Assembly: GCA_900155495.1 (NCBI GenBank)
Contig: FTLJ01000004.1
Coordinates: 1-64,000 of the forward strand
Source of the DNA: Porogramme epimiltina
Taxonomy: Eukaryota; Basidiomycota; Agaricomycetes; Polyporales; Polyporaceae
Length of the DNA: 64,000 nt
Direction: 5' to 3'
In this document: in pieces, positions 35,365-47,336 of the stretch
How positions within the stretch are numbered: the stretch's first letter is position 1
Layout: each line of letters opens with the position of its first letter
Notes under the pieces: model-generated
The model's input: only the letters and a program-made list of their open reading frames with translations
Told to the model about the DNA's origin: nothing
Database searches by the model: none
Program-made: the position numbers and the translations under genes

Positions 35365-36406
35365 TGGCTACCGAGCTCCCTCTGACGTTCAACCGTACGT
35401 CGTTCTCCCCGTGGTTTTTTCAGGCACATATGCTCACCCGGGTCCCCAGAAGCCGTGCGTGGCGTCACAGAATTCAGTTCGTTCTTCCTACAGAAGCCTG
35501 CAGCTATTACGGGCCCGACGGAGCCTGACCGATCTGTGCAGTCGAAGTCGCCATTCATACCATCCTCTATGTCCGCCAGGTATACCCCGCGGAGCTCTTC
35601 GTCCGCAGAAGGAAATACAATACCCCCGTCTTCCAATCTCGGCATCCCGGGCTTAATGAATATATCGCTACCGCTGTGGAAAGCCTTTCCGAGGAGCTAA
35701 TCTCGGTGGGATGGAAGCGTGCCAGACGATTGCTTTATGAAGCTGACGTCGAGATAGGGGCATGTTGACAAGGTCATCGTTGTGATCAAGAGTGCAGATG
35801 ATAAGCCTCTCGAGAGATTCATTTTCGCCATCAAGAGCACCGTATTAGATGTCGAGTCCTTCAACAAGGATACATGCGTGGAAGGGGCGATCACTGTCGG
35901 TTCACTGGGGCAATACTTCCGTTCCTTCCTCGTGAAGCTGAGTATGATCGAGGCGCAACTCGGCCAGATCGAGGCTCAAGGGGGTGAGGCGGTCATAGAA
36001 CGTTCACTAAGCATATCTGAGACTGGAGCTATCCTTAGAACTATCGTTCACTATTCTCATCGAACTACACGATAATCAGGTGCCGACGGCTAGTGTTGGA
36101 GAGGTGCATCTTCAGTACACACAGCATAACCTAACGTAGCGCTGATCAGCCAGATACGCTAGGACCCACCTCCTTGGATACCAGCGACGTCAACGCACAC
36201 GACATCTGGCGTATCTGACAAGGCCGAGCTTCATATGGTCCGCGCAGTCGATACCGGTGTTATCAACGTACGCGCTGTTCCACATTATGCATAATGTCTC
36301 CACTGACGTGACCTAGGTATCACTTGCAGTGCAAGAATCGGAGCATAAGTTAAATCTCAATAAGGAACCTGTGCCTGATACGAAAGGAAAGGCGAAGGCG
36401 ACGTAA
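35364..36406 (+). CDS. REV7: REV7/MAD2L2, polymerase zeta HORMA subunit
   Basis: This is the HORMA-domain accessory subunit of translesion polymerase zeta, which bridges REV3 and REV1 in error-prone bypass. Exons in phase: 35364-35394, 35542-35705, 35758-35983, 36039-36103, 36163-36267 and 36317-36406 (about 226 residues). Hallmarks are [19 protein letters not shown], then [18 protein letters not shown], then [20 protein letters not shown], the IEAQLGQ helix, [15 protein letters not shown], and the C-terminal safety-belt strands PPPWIPA and [15 protein letters not shown]. The first intron (145 nt) is longer than the others. The N-terminal helix between TFN and EVAIH is shorter than in human MAD2L2, so a small exon may be hidden in it. 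Most exons are short and scattered over three frames. It is convergent with SNX4, with 110 bp between stop codons. Confidence 0.9.
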
Positions 36407-36516
36407 AATTCGGCGTTCTTCACACGCCAGAGGTGGTGAATAGCTCGATAACAGTGTACGTTAATAAAGAATGCAACTATCAGTACAGAGGGCAGCGACT
36501 CAAGAAGTCCGTATGA

Positions 36517-38362
36517 TTAAACGTCCACTCGTATGCGTTGAATAACAGGTATAATCCTCTCCCATTCCTCCATGGCCTGTCGGGGAGTAGATGACGTCAG
36601 TGCTCGCCTGCTTCCCCGGGAGAACGTTACGTACCGCCTTGTAAAACTCGATCTGCCCGTCAGCGTAGCTCCCAAGCATTTCCTTCATCTCCGCCTCCTT
36701 CGCACGCTGGAAAACCTTCTGCTCACGCAGGGTCTCGTCGCTGAATTGGTCCGAAGTCTCGTGCGCGGTCTGGACGGCGTCTTGAAGCTGGCGCGGCCGT
36801 ACGGGGTCAGTCTGACGAATCGCGTTTGACACGCCCACACACACCTCCTTGATCTTCACGTCCAGCTTACGCATCCGCTCGACCCGGCTGCGGTCGTCGT
36901 CCGCGCCGCGAATGGCATCGACCCTATCCCGAAGGTACGCGCCCAGCCCCAGCCCGGTGCTCCCAGCCCGACCGCTGATCACCGCTGCGAGGCGGTCCCG
37001 CTCCGCAGTGACGTGCGAGAGGTACTCCGAAAGTTCTTCGAAGTCCATCTGCTTCTGGTCCCGCAACTTGAGCACTGCCCGGTTCGCGTGCGAGTATTGT
37101 AGTATCGCGTGCAGGTGTACCAGGAAAGGGTCCGTTGTCATTTGGGTCTGTACGCCGTCAAGTCAACGCGTGTTCTATCTTGGGCGAGGAGCCCACTTAC
37201 ATTATGCCGCAGCAAAGCGGAGAATTCCAATAGGGTGTTCGAGAAGTGGTTCAGGGGGTCGGTGATACCAGACTCCAGGAACCCAAGGCCCTGCACGGCA
37301 ACCGCAAGGTCATGGTAGTCCCCCGTGAGATCTTCACCCGGTTCGGGATTGCCGTCTCCTTTAGCCTCAGATACTTGCACGCACAAGAGTAGGATCTAGC
37401 AGCGAAGGGAGGGGTACTCACCATTCGTCCGGTTCCGTACACGGTTGAAGATCCGTTCTGAAAGCGTGATTCCCTCTTCGAACTTGTCGACGTGCTCACG
37501 CATGGCGAGGAATCGCTCGTCCGGCTTGCGGACGCGCGAGAACGCGTTGAGGAGGCTGTCGGAGATACTGTCTATGACACCAGACGATCCCTCGGGTATT
37601 GGCGGATGTGCGACATGTTGGTGCATGATGACATGCTGCGCGGGTTGAGAGAGTGGCATGATAAAAGACTGATATAGCGTACCCATTCCGTGGACTCAAA
37701 GAAGGCTCTTAGGAGTGTGCTCCTTTGGAGGGTAGGGTGGCGAGCTAGTCGTTGGAGGAAGAGATGTAGGCTGCACAACATTAAGGGGTTGTTGCACTGG
37801 AACCATACAAGCACTCACTCTGCTCGCCTCCGCTCCATGAATTCTGGACTGAACCTGTCGCCAGTGACATATTCTGCAGAATAGGTTAGGCGACCAATAT
37901 TGACAATAGACGGTGGACTGACCGAGTCTATGCTTATCCGGTAAAGGGGGTACGACACATGCTGAGAAATCCTTCGCGAGATGCGTGCGCAGGAATACAA
38001 AGTCTGTAAACCGCCTCCGGGCGGAAGGAGCTGGGGTGGAGAAGATGGGAAGGTTCGTCTTGGTGCACTTTAGCCCTTCGGGATATTAGAAAGATGAACT
38101 AATAGGGACCGACCTTTGCGGACACGAGGTAGGAGACATAGGCATCCTTTGTCTCCGCGAGCTCCTTGACTGGATCCTTCACAGTAGTGATGAGATATCC
38201 CTCCCATTTCGGATCGTGTGGACTGCGTCCGTCCTCGCTCTCGGAGGTACTCTGCCTGAACCCGGGTCCCGAAGTGGTCGTAGATGGGCCCTCGAAGGTG
38301 ATGGGCGCGGGGGGCGACTCCCAGGTGACACTGTCGAAGACGTCGTCGTCGTCGCCGAGCAT
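36517..38362 (-). CDS. SNX4: Sorting nexin SNX4/ATG24 (PX-BAR)
   Basis: This peripheral endosomal protein binds PI3P through its PX domain and tubulates membrane through its BAR domain; it acts in endosome-to-Golgi retrieval and selective autophagy. The first exon is 38362-38114 (MLGDDDDVFDSVTWES). The PX domain follows in exons near 38058-37700: YVSYLVSAK, RRRFTDFVFLRTHLAKDF, VVPPLPDKHRLEYVTGDRF, then FLQRLARHPTLQRS and LRAFFEST. The BAR region includes ERFLAMREHVDKFEEGITL, GFLESGITDPLNHFS, FEELSEYLSHVTAERDRLA and RSRVERMRKLDVKIKEV. The true C-terminus comes from a last exon after a GTACGT intron: AMEEWERIIPVIQRIRVDV, stop at 36517-36519. Reading through that intron would give a false ending. 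It is divergent from PTM1, with 201 bp between start codons. Confidence 0.92.
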
Positions 38363-38563
38363 GGTGGTGGTGACGCTGGGGGAAGAGGGCGGGTGCGCAC
38401 GACTGCGCGGGGGAAGCGATGCGAGTACGTGTGGCGGATGGGCGGCTCAGTGCGACGTCAGAGCCGGAATCGGTGTCCATGCGCAGTCTCACCCTCGCCC
38501 TCGCCTCACGCGTCTCCCGGTCAACAACCGTCAACACTTTCCTTTACACCCTCACCGACCGCC

Positions 38564-40952
38564 ATGGTCCGTCTACGATCATGGCTTCCGTTCTGTTCCT
38601 TCCTCTTCGCTGCATCCGCCGCGGCGGCGTACGAGGTCCCCATAGCCGACACCGATTATGACCGTCAAGTTTGTTCAGGGATGTGGGGAGGCAAGAACAC
38701 ATACATTAATGGTAAGCACGCACTCGTAGCTCCTACCGTCCATTGCGCGTCCTCAACCGAAGTAATAGTAACATTCAATACCGCCTCACATGGCCAACTG
38801 GCTACCGTCATATACGAATGGGGGGACGTCGACTACCTTGGCGTATGGGACACGTCGCGGTCCGAGGACCTACCCGTGAGCTACTACCACCCGCTCTCAG
38901 TTTATCTCCTAAGCACGCCGCAAGTAGAAGATATACGTCTGCACATCTGACGCAATGCGCGGGGGATTCTGCAACAACTCGGAACTCGGCAAATTCATAA
39001 TCAAGCTGCCCAATGGAACCTCCATGAACGATACCAGTTTCTGGTCAGCAAGACTTGCGTTCTCTCAGGGTAATACCTCCGAGTCCACCGGCTCAGAAGT
39101 CTCCATTGGCGGCTTTTGGAACAATCCCGCAGGCAACCCAACACCCCCGGATTCCAACTACTCTTCACCATGGCGGAGGGACACACACCATTATGCCCGG
39201 CAAAGCGGTGCCTCTCTGAATCCCAGCCCCTCTGCAATCTTGACCTATAAGGAGCCGATTCAATACCTTGTGCGGAAGACTGGATACTACTGTGTTGGTG
39301 CGTTGTTTGTCTAGGCATGAAGCCACACTACTCAACGCACACTCCAGCCACGGTCCCCATCACTGTTCTGTCTTCAAACACCGTTCGTCAGGCCGCTACC
39401 GACGTGCCGTACCATCCGGCGTACAACGGCACGGTGTTTTTCCGGAATACATTCGATGGCCAGCTTCCTGCGTCGGATTATCCCAAAGTCAACGTATGCG
39501 CGTTCACACTTCAGATTCAACGCTCCCTCCTGCTGACAACTTATTGTAGTTTTACTTCTCAATGTTCCTCGTGTATTGTCTCCTGGGGATCGGATGGGGC
39601 TGGTTGTGCTACAAGAACGTTCAGGACTTACTTCCCATTCAGGTAGACTATCGCACAAATTCTCCTTCATGCCAAGCTTACCCCCTTGCAGTACTATCTT
39701 TCCGGGCTACTCGGGTTCCTAATTATTGAAATGCTTGCGAACTGGGGTAAGGCCATTTGCAACATAGCTTACTGTCCCTAATCAAATGCCTGTTCAGCCT
39801 ACTACCGGTATCTTAATGCACACGGCGAGGGTACCGCTTCAACAGTGTTCCTCATAGTCGGTACGTTGGTTCTCCAAAGAGTCTGGATTCTGAGGGAGCT
39901 GACAATTTCCATGTAGTGGCCATTCTTGACGCAGGGAGAAACGCATTGTCGTTCTTCTTGCTTCTAGTTGTTTCTCTTGGGTTGAGCGTGGTCAAAGAGT
40001 CGCTCGGCAAGCTGATGATCAAGTGTCAGCTCCTTGCTGGAGCACATTTTGTCTTCGGAGGTAAATCCTTAAGAAAAAACATCGCCTCATTGACTCACGC
40101 AAGCTATCTAGTGTTGTATGCAGTCGGCATCGTTGAGCTGGAGCTTGAATCAAGCTCCGCGTTCATTCTTCTCCTCTTCGTCATTCCTTTGGCCCTCACC
40201 CTCAGTGGATTCCTGCTCTGGATTATCTATTCGTTGAATGGTGCAGCCTGCCTCTACTTCGCCCGTCGTCTCCCACACTGACGCCAGACGTCTAGCAACG
40301 ATCGCACAGCTTGCTGCGCGGAAACAGCGTTACAAGCTATCTATGTTCGTGTGGCTCCACCGCATGCTCCTGATGACTGTTGTGGTCATCGCAGTTTTCT
40401 TCGTGGTGTCCACGATGACCTTCTCAGGCCGACTCGCTGAAGGTAGGAACAAATGCATTGCTCACCTCTCGTTCACCGCTTACATGTGTAACCTAGACTA
40501 CGGCTCCAAGTCATGGAAGTCCCAATGGTGGCTTTTGGACGGCTGGCTGTGCCTTCTCTATCTGGTTGACTTCGTAGCCATCGGCTGGATGTGGCGCCCG
40601 TCACCGAACAACAGAAGATATGTTAATTTTTCTTACTCTCTAGCTTCTCTGAGCTTATTTTTCTGCCCTTACGCTCGCTATGTTCGACGAGCTTGCCCAA
40701 GATGAAGAAGATGCAGAAGATTACGACCTCGAGAGCCTCGAACGCCGCACAGAAGCTCGTGGGTTCAGGGAAGACGATGATGCAGCCACCCTTGTTGGCC
40801 GTGGGGGCGTTGGTGACGACGCAGTCGTGTTTGAGATCGGCGACGAGGACGGTGCAGGAAGTGACGATGAAGATGCCGCACCCAAAAAGCGTCGCGGGGA
40901 GCAGCATGACGGTGACATGCACGAGCGGGAGGGGTTGATGAAGGACGATTAG
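38564..40952 (+). CDS. PTM1-like lung seven-transmembrane family protein
   Basis: This Golgi/endosomal seven-TM protein of the GOST/Lung_7-TM_R family has a luminal N-terminal domain and a C-terminal cytosolic tail. A signal peptide is clear (MVRLRSWLPFCSFLFAASA). Exon 1 ends after NTYIN. Later exons give VIYEWGDVDYLGVW, AMRGGFCNN and LVRKTGYYCV. The membrane part starts YPKVNFYFSMFLVYCLLG, continues YYLSGLLGFLIIEMLANW, AILDAGRNALSFFLLLVVSLG, QLLAGAHFVFG, IPLALTLSGFLLWIIY and LSMFVWLHRMLLMTVVVIAV, and ends WLLDGWLCLLYLVDFVAIGW plus MWRPSPNNRR. The tail is highly acidic (FDELAQDEEDAED; DDEDAAPKKRR). About 11-12 exons. PTM1 relatives are implicated in trafficking and cell-surface transport. It is convergent with RPB2, with 98 bp between stop codons. 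Confidence 0.9.
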
Positions 40953-41050
40953 CTTAGCTACACATATGGATCCATATCTAATAAAGCATCTGTAGAGTAC
41001 ACGCATATCATCTCTGACCTGGGCAGGCCATCAGCGGAGGAGTCCATACA

Positions 41051-44000
41051 TCAATCCCGAATACGCCCTGTAGACGTTGTGTATAGCCGGGCCGCGATGT
41101 TCATACTTTGCAATTCCTGATATCGTCGTCGTTATTTAAGGTCACTGGACATTGTAATAGAAGTCATTTACCTGGAAGAGCAGCTTGGCTGCGTAAGGAA
41201 TATAGATCTGTGAACATGCTGTCTTGTTCTTGCACGCGCGACACTCGAAGGTTTGCTTTTTCTGTGCAAGATGTTAGTAATTAGTCCTAGGCATCGCTTC
41301 CCGTTTACGCACCAAATTCGCGATAGCTGTCAGGCCACAGCTGCGAAATTAGGGGATTAGCAAGGGGTATTTCGCGACGACCAGTGTGACGCACATCTCG
41401 CAAACGTGTAACCGGTAGGCGTCGCTGGCCTCGAACAAACGTTCCTTCAAGAACGCGGCCACACCATGAGAAATCATACAATCGCGCTCCATCTCTCCGA
41501 ATCGCAGACCACCGTCACGACTACGACCTTCGACAGGCTGGCGAGTGAGGATCTGAACAGGACCGCGCGCGCGGGAGTGGATCTTGTCGTCGACCATGTG
41601 CTTGAGGCGCTGATAGTACGTGGGACCGAGATAGACCTGCGCCTGGAGCTTGCGGCCTGTGTGGCCGTGGTACATGATCTCCAGACCACGAGACTGGTAG
41701 CCTTTCTGGCGGAGGAACTGAGAGACGGACTCGACAGTGAGGTCCGTAAATGGTGTCGCGTCACCCTCGTTTCCGATGAGTGTCGCAACCTTGGAAAGTA
41801 GACACTCTACCAAGTGCCCGATGGTCATACGAGACGGGATGGCGTGGGGGTTGATGATGATGTCGGGTGTGATGCCCTCTGCGGTGAATGGCATGTCCTC
41901 CTGGCGGTACGTGATGCCAATTGTACCCTTCTGCCCGTGACGAGAGGCGAACTTGTCACCAATCTGTGGGATACGTGTAGAACGAACGCGAATCTTGACA
42001 AACTTCTGACCCTCCGCGTTGGTCGTAAGTAGCACCTGATCTACGATGCCTTGCTCAGTACTCTTGAGAGGCGTCGAGACATCACGCTTCGTGTGTCCTC
42101 TTGTACGCTGACCGAGCTCTTCACTGTCCGGGGGGATCGGCGCAGTCTTGCCAATAATGATATCCTCGCCATTGACGTTCGTTCCAGGTGCAATGAGACC
42201 GTCGTCCTCGAGCTTGTCGTAGGTTCCATGTTTCATGCGCAGCGTGGTATCACGTGTCGGCTTCTCAAACTCCTCCAGCTGTTGCACGCCGCTCTTCTTC
42301 TCCAAGTCCATGTAGCTGCGGTAATAGATACTACGGAACAGGCCACGGTCGATGGAGGATTGGTTCATGATGACGGAATCTTCTTGATTGTACCCGCTAT
42401 AACAAAGGATTGCAACGACGGCGTTCTGTCCGGCAGGGAGTTCCCGGAAGCGGAGATACTCCATGGATCGGGTAGTCGCCAGAGGCTTCTGAGGGTAGTA
42501 CAAGATGTTCGCCATCGTGTCCATCCGAATGAGGAAATTGGTAAGGAAGATGCCCATCGCCTGTTTACCCATGGCGGACTGGTAGGTGTTACGAGGAGAC
42601 TGTATAGACAATTAGTCCAAGTAACATCTGAGGAAGCGGGACCGTGCTTACCTGATTGTGGTCAGGGAAAGGAATAATACTTGCGCACACGCCCAAGATC
42701 ATGCTTGGATGGATCTCGCAATGTGTCCACGTATGTGTGTTCGTCGGCGCTTTGAGGCGTGCAGAAGGATCGGCATTCTCCTCATCCACGTGTGTATCGA
42801 TGCCCTTAGCCTGTAGCCTAGAGTTCTCCAAATCTTCAGGCGTCATACAGATCATGACAGTTTCCTCTTCTTCGGCATCCAGAAGCTCGATAACGCCCTC
42901 TTTAATGAGCGATTCCCAGGTGTATGGAGGATTAAGATCCTTCCCTTCTGCCAGTTTCTCGATATGCCTCTTCTGTACGAGGAGCTGCTGATCCTCGACG
43001 ATGAAAAGGGGTCGACAAACACGGCCAGCATCGGTGTAAAGACGAAGTTCGAGCTCTCGGATGTCCCGGACGACGGAGACTTCGCAGTTGATGTCATCCT
43101 TGCGACGAAGTTTCCGCAGTGTCCTGACGAGCTGCGCTGGGTCGCGGTGTACGCCCATCCAGACGCCGTTTACGAACACCTTCGTTGGAGGGACAGCTGA
43201 GTGCACGTTCTCCTCGAACGACTCCAGACCCCACTCCTCCAAGAATTCGATTACGGGTGCAGAAAGCGTTCCGACGGAGATGCAAGACATGAGGGAAAGG
43301 TTCTTCACAAGACCGCAGGCCTGCCCTTCTGGTGTTTCTGCAGGACATACCATGCCCCAATGAGTGTTGTGCAACTGTCGAGGTTTCGCGATCTTGCCCT
43401 CGCGACCAAGCGGCGTGTTACACCGGCGCAAATGGGACAGCGTTGATGCGTACGTGTAACGATTAAGCACCTGCGAGACGCCAGCCTTCGACGACATCGA
43501 CTTCTTCTGGTCGCCCCAGTTCCCAGTGGCAAGGGAGTACTTCAAACCGTTTGTAATGGTGTTGTGCTTGACAGCAAGTGATAGGTTGAACTCCTTGTGA
43601 GTCTCCACGCACTGTTATTGCAGTGTTAGTAGTGGAACAAGGGTGAAGAGGGTCTATGAATACGCGCCTTTTGGAGATAACGATAAACGTCTTTGGTCAG
43701 CTTGCGGAAAAGCATGCGGAAAAGGTTAGACAATAGAGGTCCCGCGAGGTCGAGTCGTTTCTTGCCGAAGTGATCACGGTCGTCGAGGTCCCTCCGTTCG
43801 AGTGCAGCCAGGAGGAGACGATGGACCATGTAACCAAAGAAGTAGGCTTTCTTTGATTCTGAGCCCTCCGCCATGGAGATGTGGGGTAACATCTCTTTCT
43901 GCAGGATTTCCTGGGCGTAGCGCAGACGTCGCTCGCGGTTAAGGCCTGTCGTAGTTCCACGGTTGCCGATATAGTCGAGTGCAATCTACAGGGTGTTAGC

Positions 44001-45208
44001 TTACAATCACATAACGGCCATGTTTTTTCTCTACGTACTTCACGATCCTGGATGACAAAACCTTCGTCAATGCACGGCTTCAACATTTCGAGCATTTGGT
44101 TGTCCTGCATGTCGTAACAGATATGCTCGAGAATGTCGCGGTCAGAGATGACACCCAGAGCACGGAAGACGACCCAAATCGGGATGTCGACCTTGATGTA
44201 GGGTATCGTCGCCTTCATGACATTACCCAACTGCAATGTATGGTCCAGCGATACTATAAGAGCGAGCAAGATCCTTGACCACGTACCGTGCGCTCCTGGC
44301 TTCGATGATATAGCTTCACTTGGAACTGGCTGATTGTCTTACCACCTTTCTCCACGGCACTCCGGATCTCCGCCAGGAAGCTGATGGGAGACGGTTGTGC
44401 TTTCGCGAAGACATAGACGTGATTTGTAGCCATTCGCTCCTGCGCAATGAGGACTTTCTCTGAACCGTTGATGATGAAGTATCCTCCCGAGTCGTAAGGA
44501 CACTCGTTGAGAGCGAAAACCTCCTTTTCGGCGAGGCCGTTGAGGATGCAGAATGTTGACCGCAGCATGATAGGCACCTGCGCGCGAGACCATGATGAAA
44601 AAGGCTGCCGTCTGCTTCAGTAAGTAGCACGTACCTTCCCTATCCACACCTTCCTCGACTCGTCCGTCCTATCCTCCTGCTCCGTCTCCCACATCATGTC
44701 ACCCGTTGCACTATCTGGGTCCTCCCGCCCCAGCAGCACCTTCTTCGTGATCTCTACGTAGAGTGGCGCAGAGTAGGTGAGGTTACGCAAACGGGCCTCC
44801 TGGGGGAACATGGGAACGACCGTGCCATCCGCTTCGGTAATGGTAGGCCTTGAGAGATAGATTTGCCCAAACTTGATCTCGTAGCGACGTGTCACATCCG
44901 CATCGTGTCCCGTATGCTGGTCCGCCTGGTCGAGGATGAGGTCCGCGTTCTCGTCCACTAACTCCTGCATGGTGTTTTGAACGAACTCGTCGAAGGAGTC
45001 TAGCTGCTGCCTAACGAGGCCCTTTTGGTCGAAGAAGCTGGAGATGACCGACCAGCAGTCTTCCTGGGTGATCTCCTCATACTCCTCTGCTTCACCGTCC
45101 AGACCATAACCATCATCGTAGTAGTTCGACTGCGAAAGCTCGAATTCTTGAGGGAATGAAATGAGTACTAAGTCAATACGCAGGCAAATGAATCACACCT
45201 TGGCTCAT
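41051..45208 (-). CDS. RPB2: RNA polymerase II second-largest subunit RPB2
   Basis: This is a catalytic core subunit of Pol II. The first exon is only 10 nt (45208-45199, MSQ plus one base), followed after a 52-nt intron by [12 protein letters not shown] and the protrusion domain ([20 protein letters not shown]). Other landmarks are [20 protein letters not shown] (fork), [34 protein letters not shown] and [20 protein letters not shown], the metal-site region [20 protein letters not shown], and [16 protein letters not shown]. The C-terminal clamp zinc finger (CEICG, then CRAC) and the ending [20 protein letters not shown] are encoded by small exons between 41400 and 41051. About nine to ten introns. 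RPB2 is a recurrent neighbour of Agaricomycete A mating-type loci. Confidence 0.96.
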
Positions 45209-45873
45209 TTTGGATGGGGAAGAAAAGGAGAACGGGAAGACACGCGGGGGAAGTGTTCGGGAAGTAGAAGAATTCTAACTTCACCGGGTACGGTCGTATC
45301 GCGAACCGAGAGGTTACTCCAGAGTTTCCCGGACAACAAGTTCAGCAGCAGGACGACAGAGTGGGTCAAACAAGCAGGACGACGTGGAGGATGGCGACAA
45401 ACGACGCCGAGGCCACACTCGAACGCGTTCACGCTGACCAATGTATTAAGCGCCCGCCTTGTATATAAGCGCGTATGTCCATTTCTGCCGTGCTGGAGTC
45501 AACAACATTGAACAATAACCCTGACATCCTTCAGTGCTCTTTTGCCCTTCACTTCTAATAATCGCCCCGAACGATCTACACCACTCCAATAGCAGGTTGT
45601 ATAGCTGCATTGCGTGCTCCTACTCCCATATCACACTCAGCTAGTATCCCCGATCTTATATTCCGAACCGTCTTAAACTGACTCTTCTCCGACCATTTTC
45701 CCCATCTTCTTGCCTAGCTCAAAGTGGCTAAAGCATACCACATGTGCTATCACATTGCTACTGTCATTTTCTAATAGTTTTCCTCCAACTTAACTGGAAA
45801 TTCTAGGAGCAATCTATCCATCTTTCGTCGTGCACTGGCAGAATATGCGCCCTGCCAAGAAAATAATACCTCT
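45209..45873. other. RPB2 upstream region / FN3K 3' region
   Basis: This is the RPB2 promoter side joined to the 3' flank of the fructosamine-kinase gene. A TATATAAG string is at 45462-45469, but no plus-strand gene follows it closely. I see nothing else supported here. Confidence 0.4.
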
Positions 45874-46959
45874 TCAGTTGGCAGCGCGGGTCATATAGTT
45901 CCTCATAGTAAGTGAACGCACTCCAAAAAGAACCGTGTGGTTCAAATAATGGTATAATTGATATAGATCCTGGCGAAGGTCGTATTGTTCTTGTGGTCCA
46001 GCTTTAGGAAGGTGTTTATGATACGCCATGTAAAATGATTCTGGAATGCCACCAAACATACGACCTATGGCGAGGCTGAAGAGGTGACTGGAAGTCAGTT
46101 GTGCCCAACAGCAACAGTAAACGTCTACAAACTTACTCGGCTTCGTTATGCCCGAAGTAGGACGAGGGATCGAATATAACAGGATTGCCCGTGGCGCCAT
46201 CGACGCCGGTATTCCCGCTCTAGGGGTCCCAGCAGTACACTGAGACTGAAGGGCAAGTCGCTGGATGTATAAACGCGTACCCATAGGTCCCCGTGGAGTA
46301 GCACGGGTTGTATTTCGAGAGAATCTAGAAGTGCGGGTATCACACTGTGGAGAACACATTTGCCGATCAGGGTGCGTGCATGCCTACAGCCATCGATTTA
46401 TCCACGCTCACCGTCTCCTCACCTGCGAAGCTTGCTGACAGAGAGCATCGTAGCCTCCTTGCGCCTTCAACTTAATCACAAGACCCCCGATAAGCGCGTC
46501 GAAGCACTCTGTCCACGTCGCGAACCACCCATTATCCTGCTTCGTCGCCCCACAATAGGTCGGAACGTGGAACCCGAACTTTCCATTTGGACTCTGGTAG
46601 GCATGCATCTCCGTGGCGAGACGCTCACCAAGCATTTTCGCGGCAGGGGTGGAAAGCGAGCCCATGTCCTTGAACTCGGAAATGAAGTACGGCTTCCCGA
46701 CATCACTCTCCTGCCGCTTTGAATCCTTGTCGATGACCCCAAAGTCTATGAGGGTAGGGGCCAGACCCGGCGCGGCGATGTTGATCGCTTTCAGCGATTC
46801 AGCCTCGCCGACATATTGGTCTATCTCGCGGAGAGAACCGATTTTGATAAAATAGCGTTCGCCGCTTGATGCCCGTAGTGTGGAGGATCCTTCCTGGGAG
46901 AGCGAAATGTTGGGATGTGTGCGCTGCAAAGCACGAGTGAAGACCGGGTGTGCGGCCAT
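45874..46959 (-). CDS. Fructosamine/ketosamine-3-kinase
   Basis: This protein-repair kinase phosphorylates fructosamines on glycated proteins so that the sugar is released. Exons: 46959-46412, 46344-46281, 46219-46137 and 46087-45874 (302 residues, normal length). The start MAAHPVFTRALQRTHP has the family's usual helical N-terminus. YFIKIG gives the ATP-binding lysine region, AESLKAI provides the conserved Glu, and PYFISEFKDMGSLS is the hinge. The catalytic loop LLHGDLWSGN (HGDLWxGN) and the metal-binding FDPSSYFGHNEAD are both intact but split by introns, as is RMFGGIPESFY. The first donor is GTGAGC at 46411; a more obvious GTGAGG 11 nt upstream would break the frame. It is divergent from the old yellow enzyme gene, with 377 bp between start codons. 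Confidence 0.93.
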
Positions 46960-47336
46960 CGCGCTAAGCGCAGAATCAGCATATGGCGATTGCGGGGCAA
47001 AACGGCCTGTGTGTCCAAACCGACACTAGGAGTTACACTTTGCCAAGACGTATATCAAGCACGACTGTACAGCGGGTGGACCAGAAGTGTGATGAGATGC
47101 AGGTGTGCTTTACGGCAACGCGAGAGGACAAATACCGCCTTCCCTTTAACCTCTTCTCTCGTCACGCGTCTCCGCCTCCCCGATATGGCGGCCGGCACGT
47201 TCACAAGCTCGGCGCCCTCGCGCTCGGTCTGGTCGCTATATAAGCAAGCCTTTACTCAGGCTCGTCGATAAGGCTCACGCATTCAGAGCTTCGCGCAACA
47301 CAGCGCATTCGCCCTTTACATAGTACTCATCGCATC
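46960..47336. promoter_or_regulatory. Divergent promoter, FN3K / old yellow enzyme
   Basis: This is a 377-bp divergent promoter. A TATATAAG box at 47237-47244 lies 93-100 bp upstream of the old yellow enzyme ATG (47337) and is correctly oriented for it. Confidence 0.5.

Noticed and set aside
36500..36601. SNX4 ending read straight through at 36500-36601
   Set aside because: That reading passes through a GTACGT...GACAG intron. Splicing restores the family C-terminus WERIIPVIQRIRVDV with its stop at 36517.
46146..46359. Minus-strand open frames from 46359 in the fructosamine-kinase gene
   Set aside because: One is a frame-shifted shadow. The real exons give HGDLWSGN and FDPSSYFGHNEAD with consistent phases.
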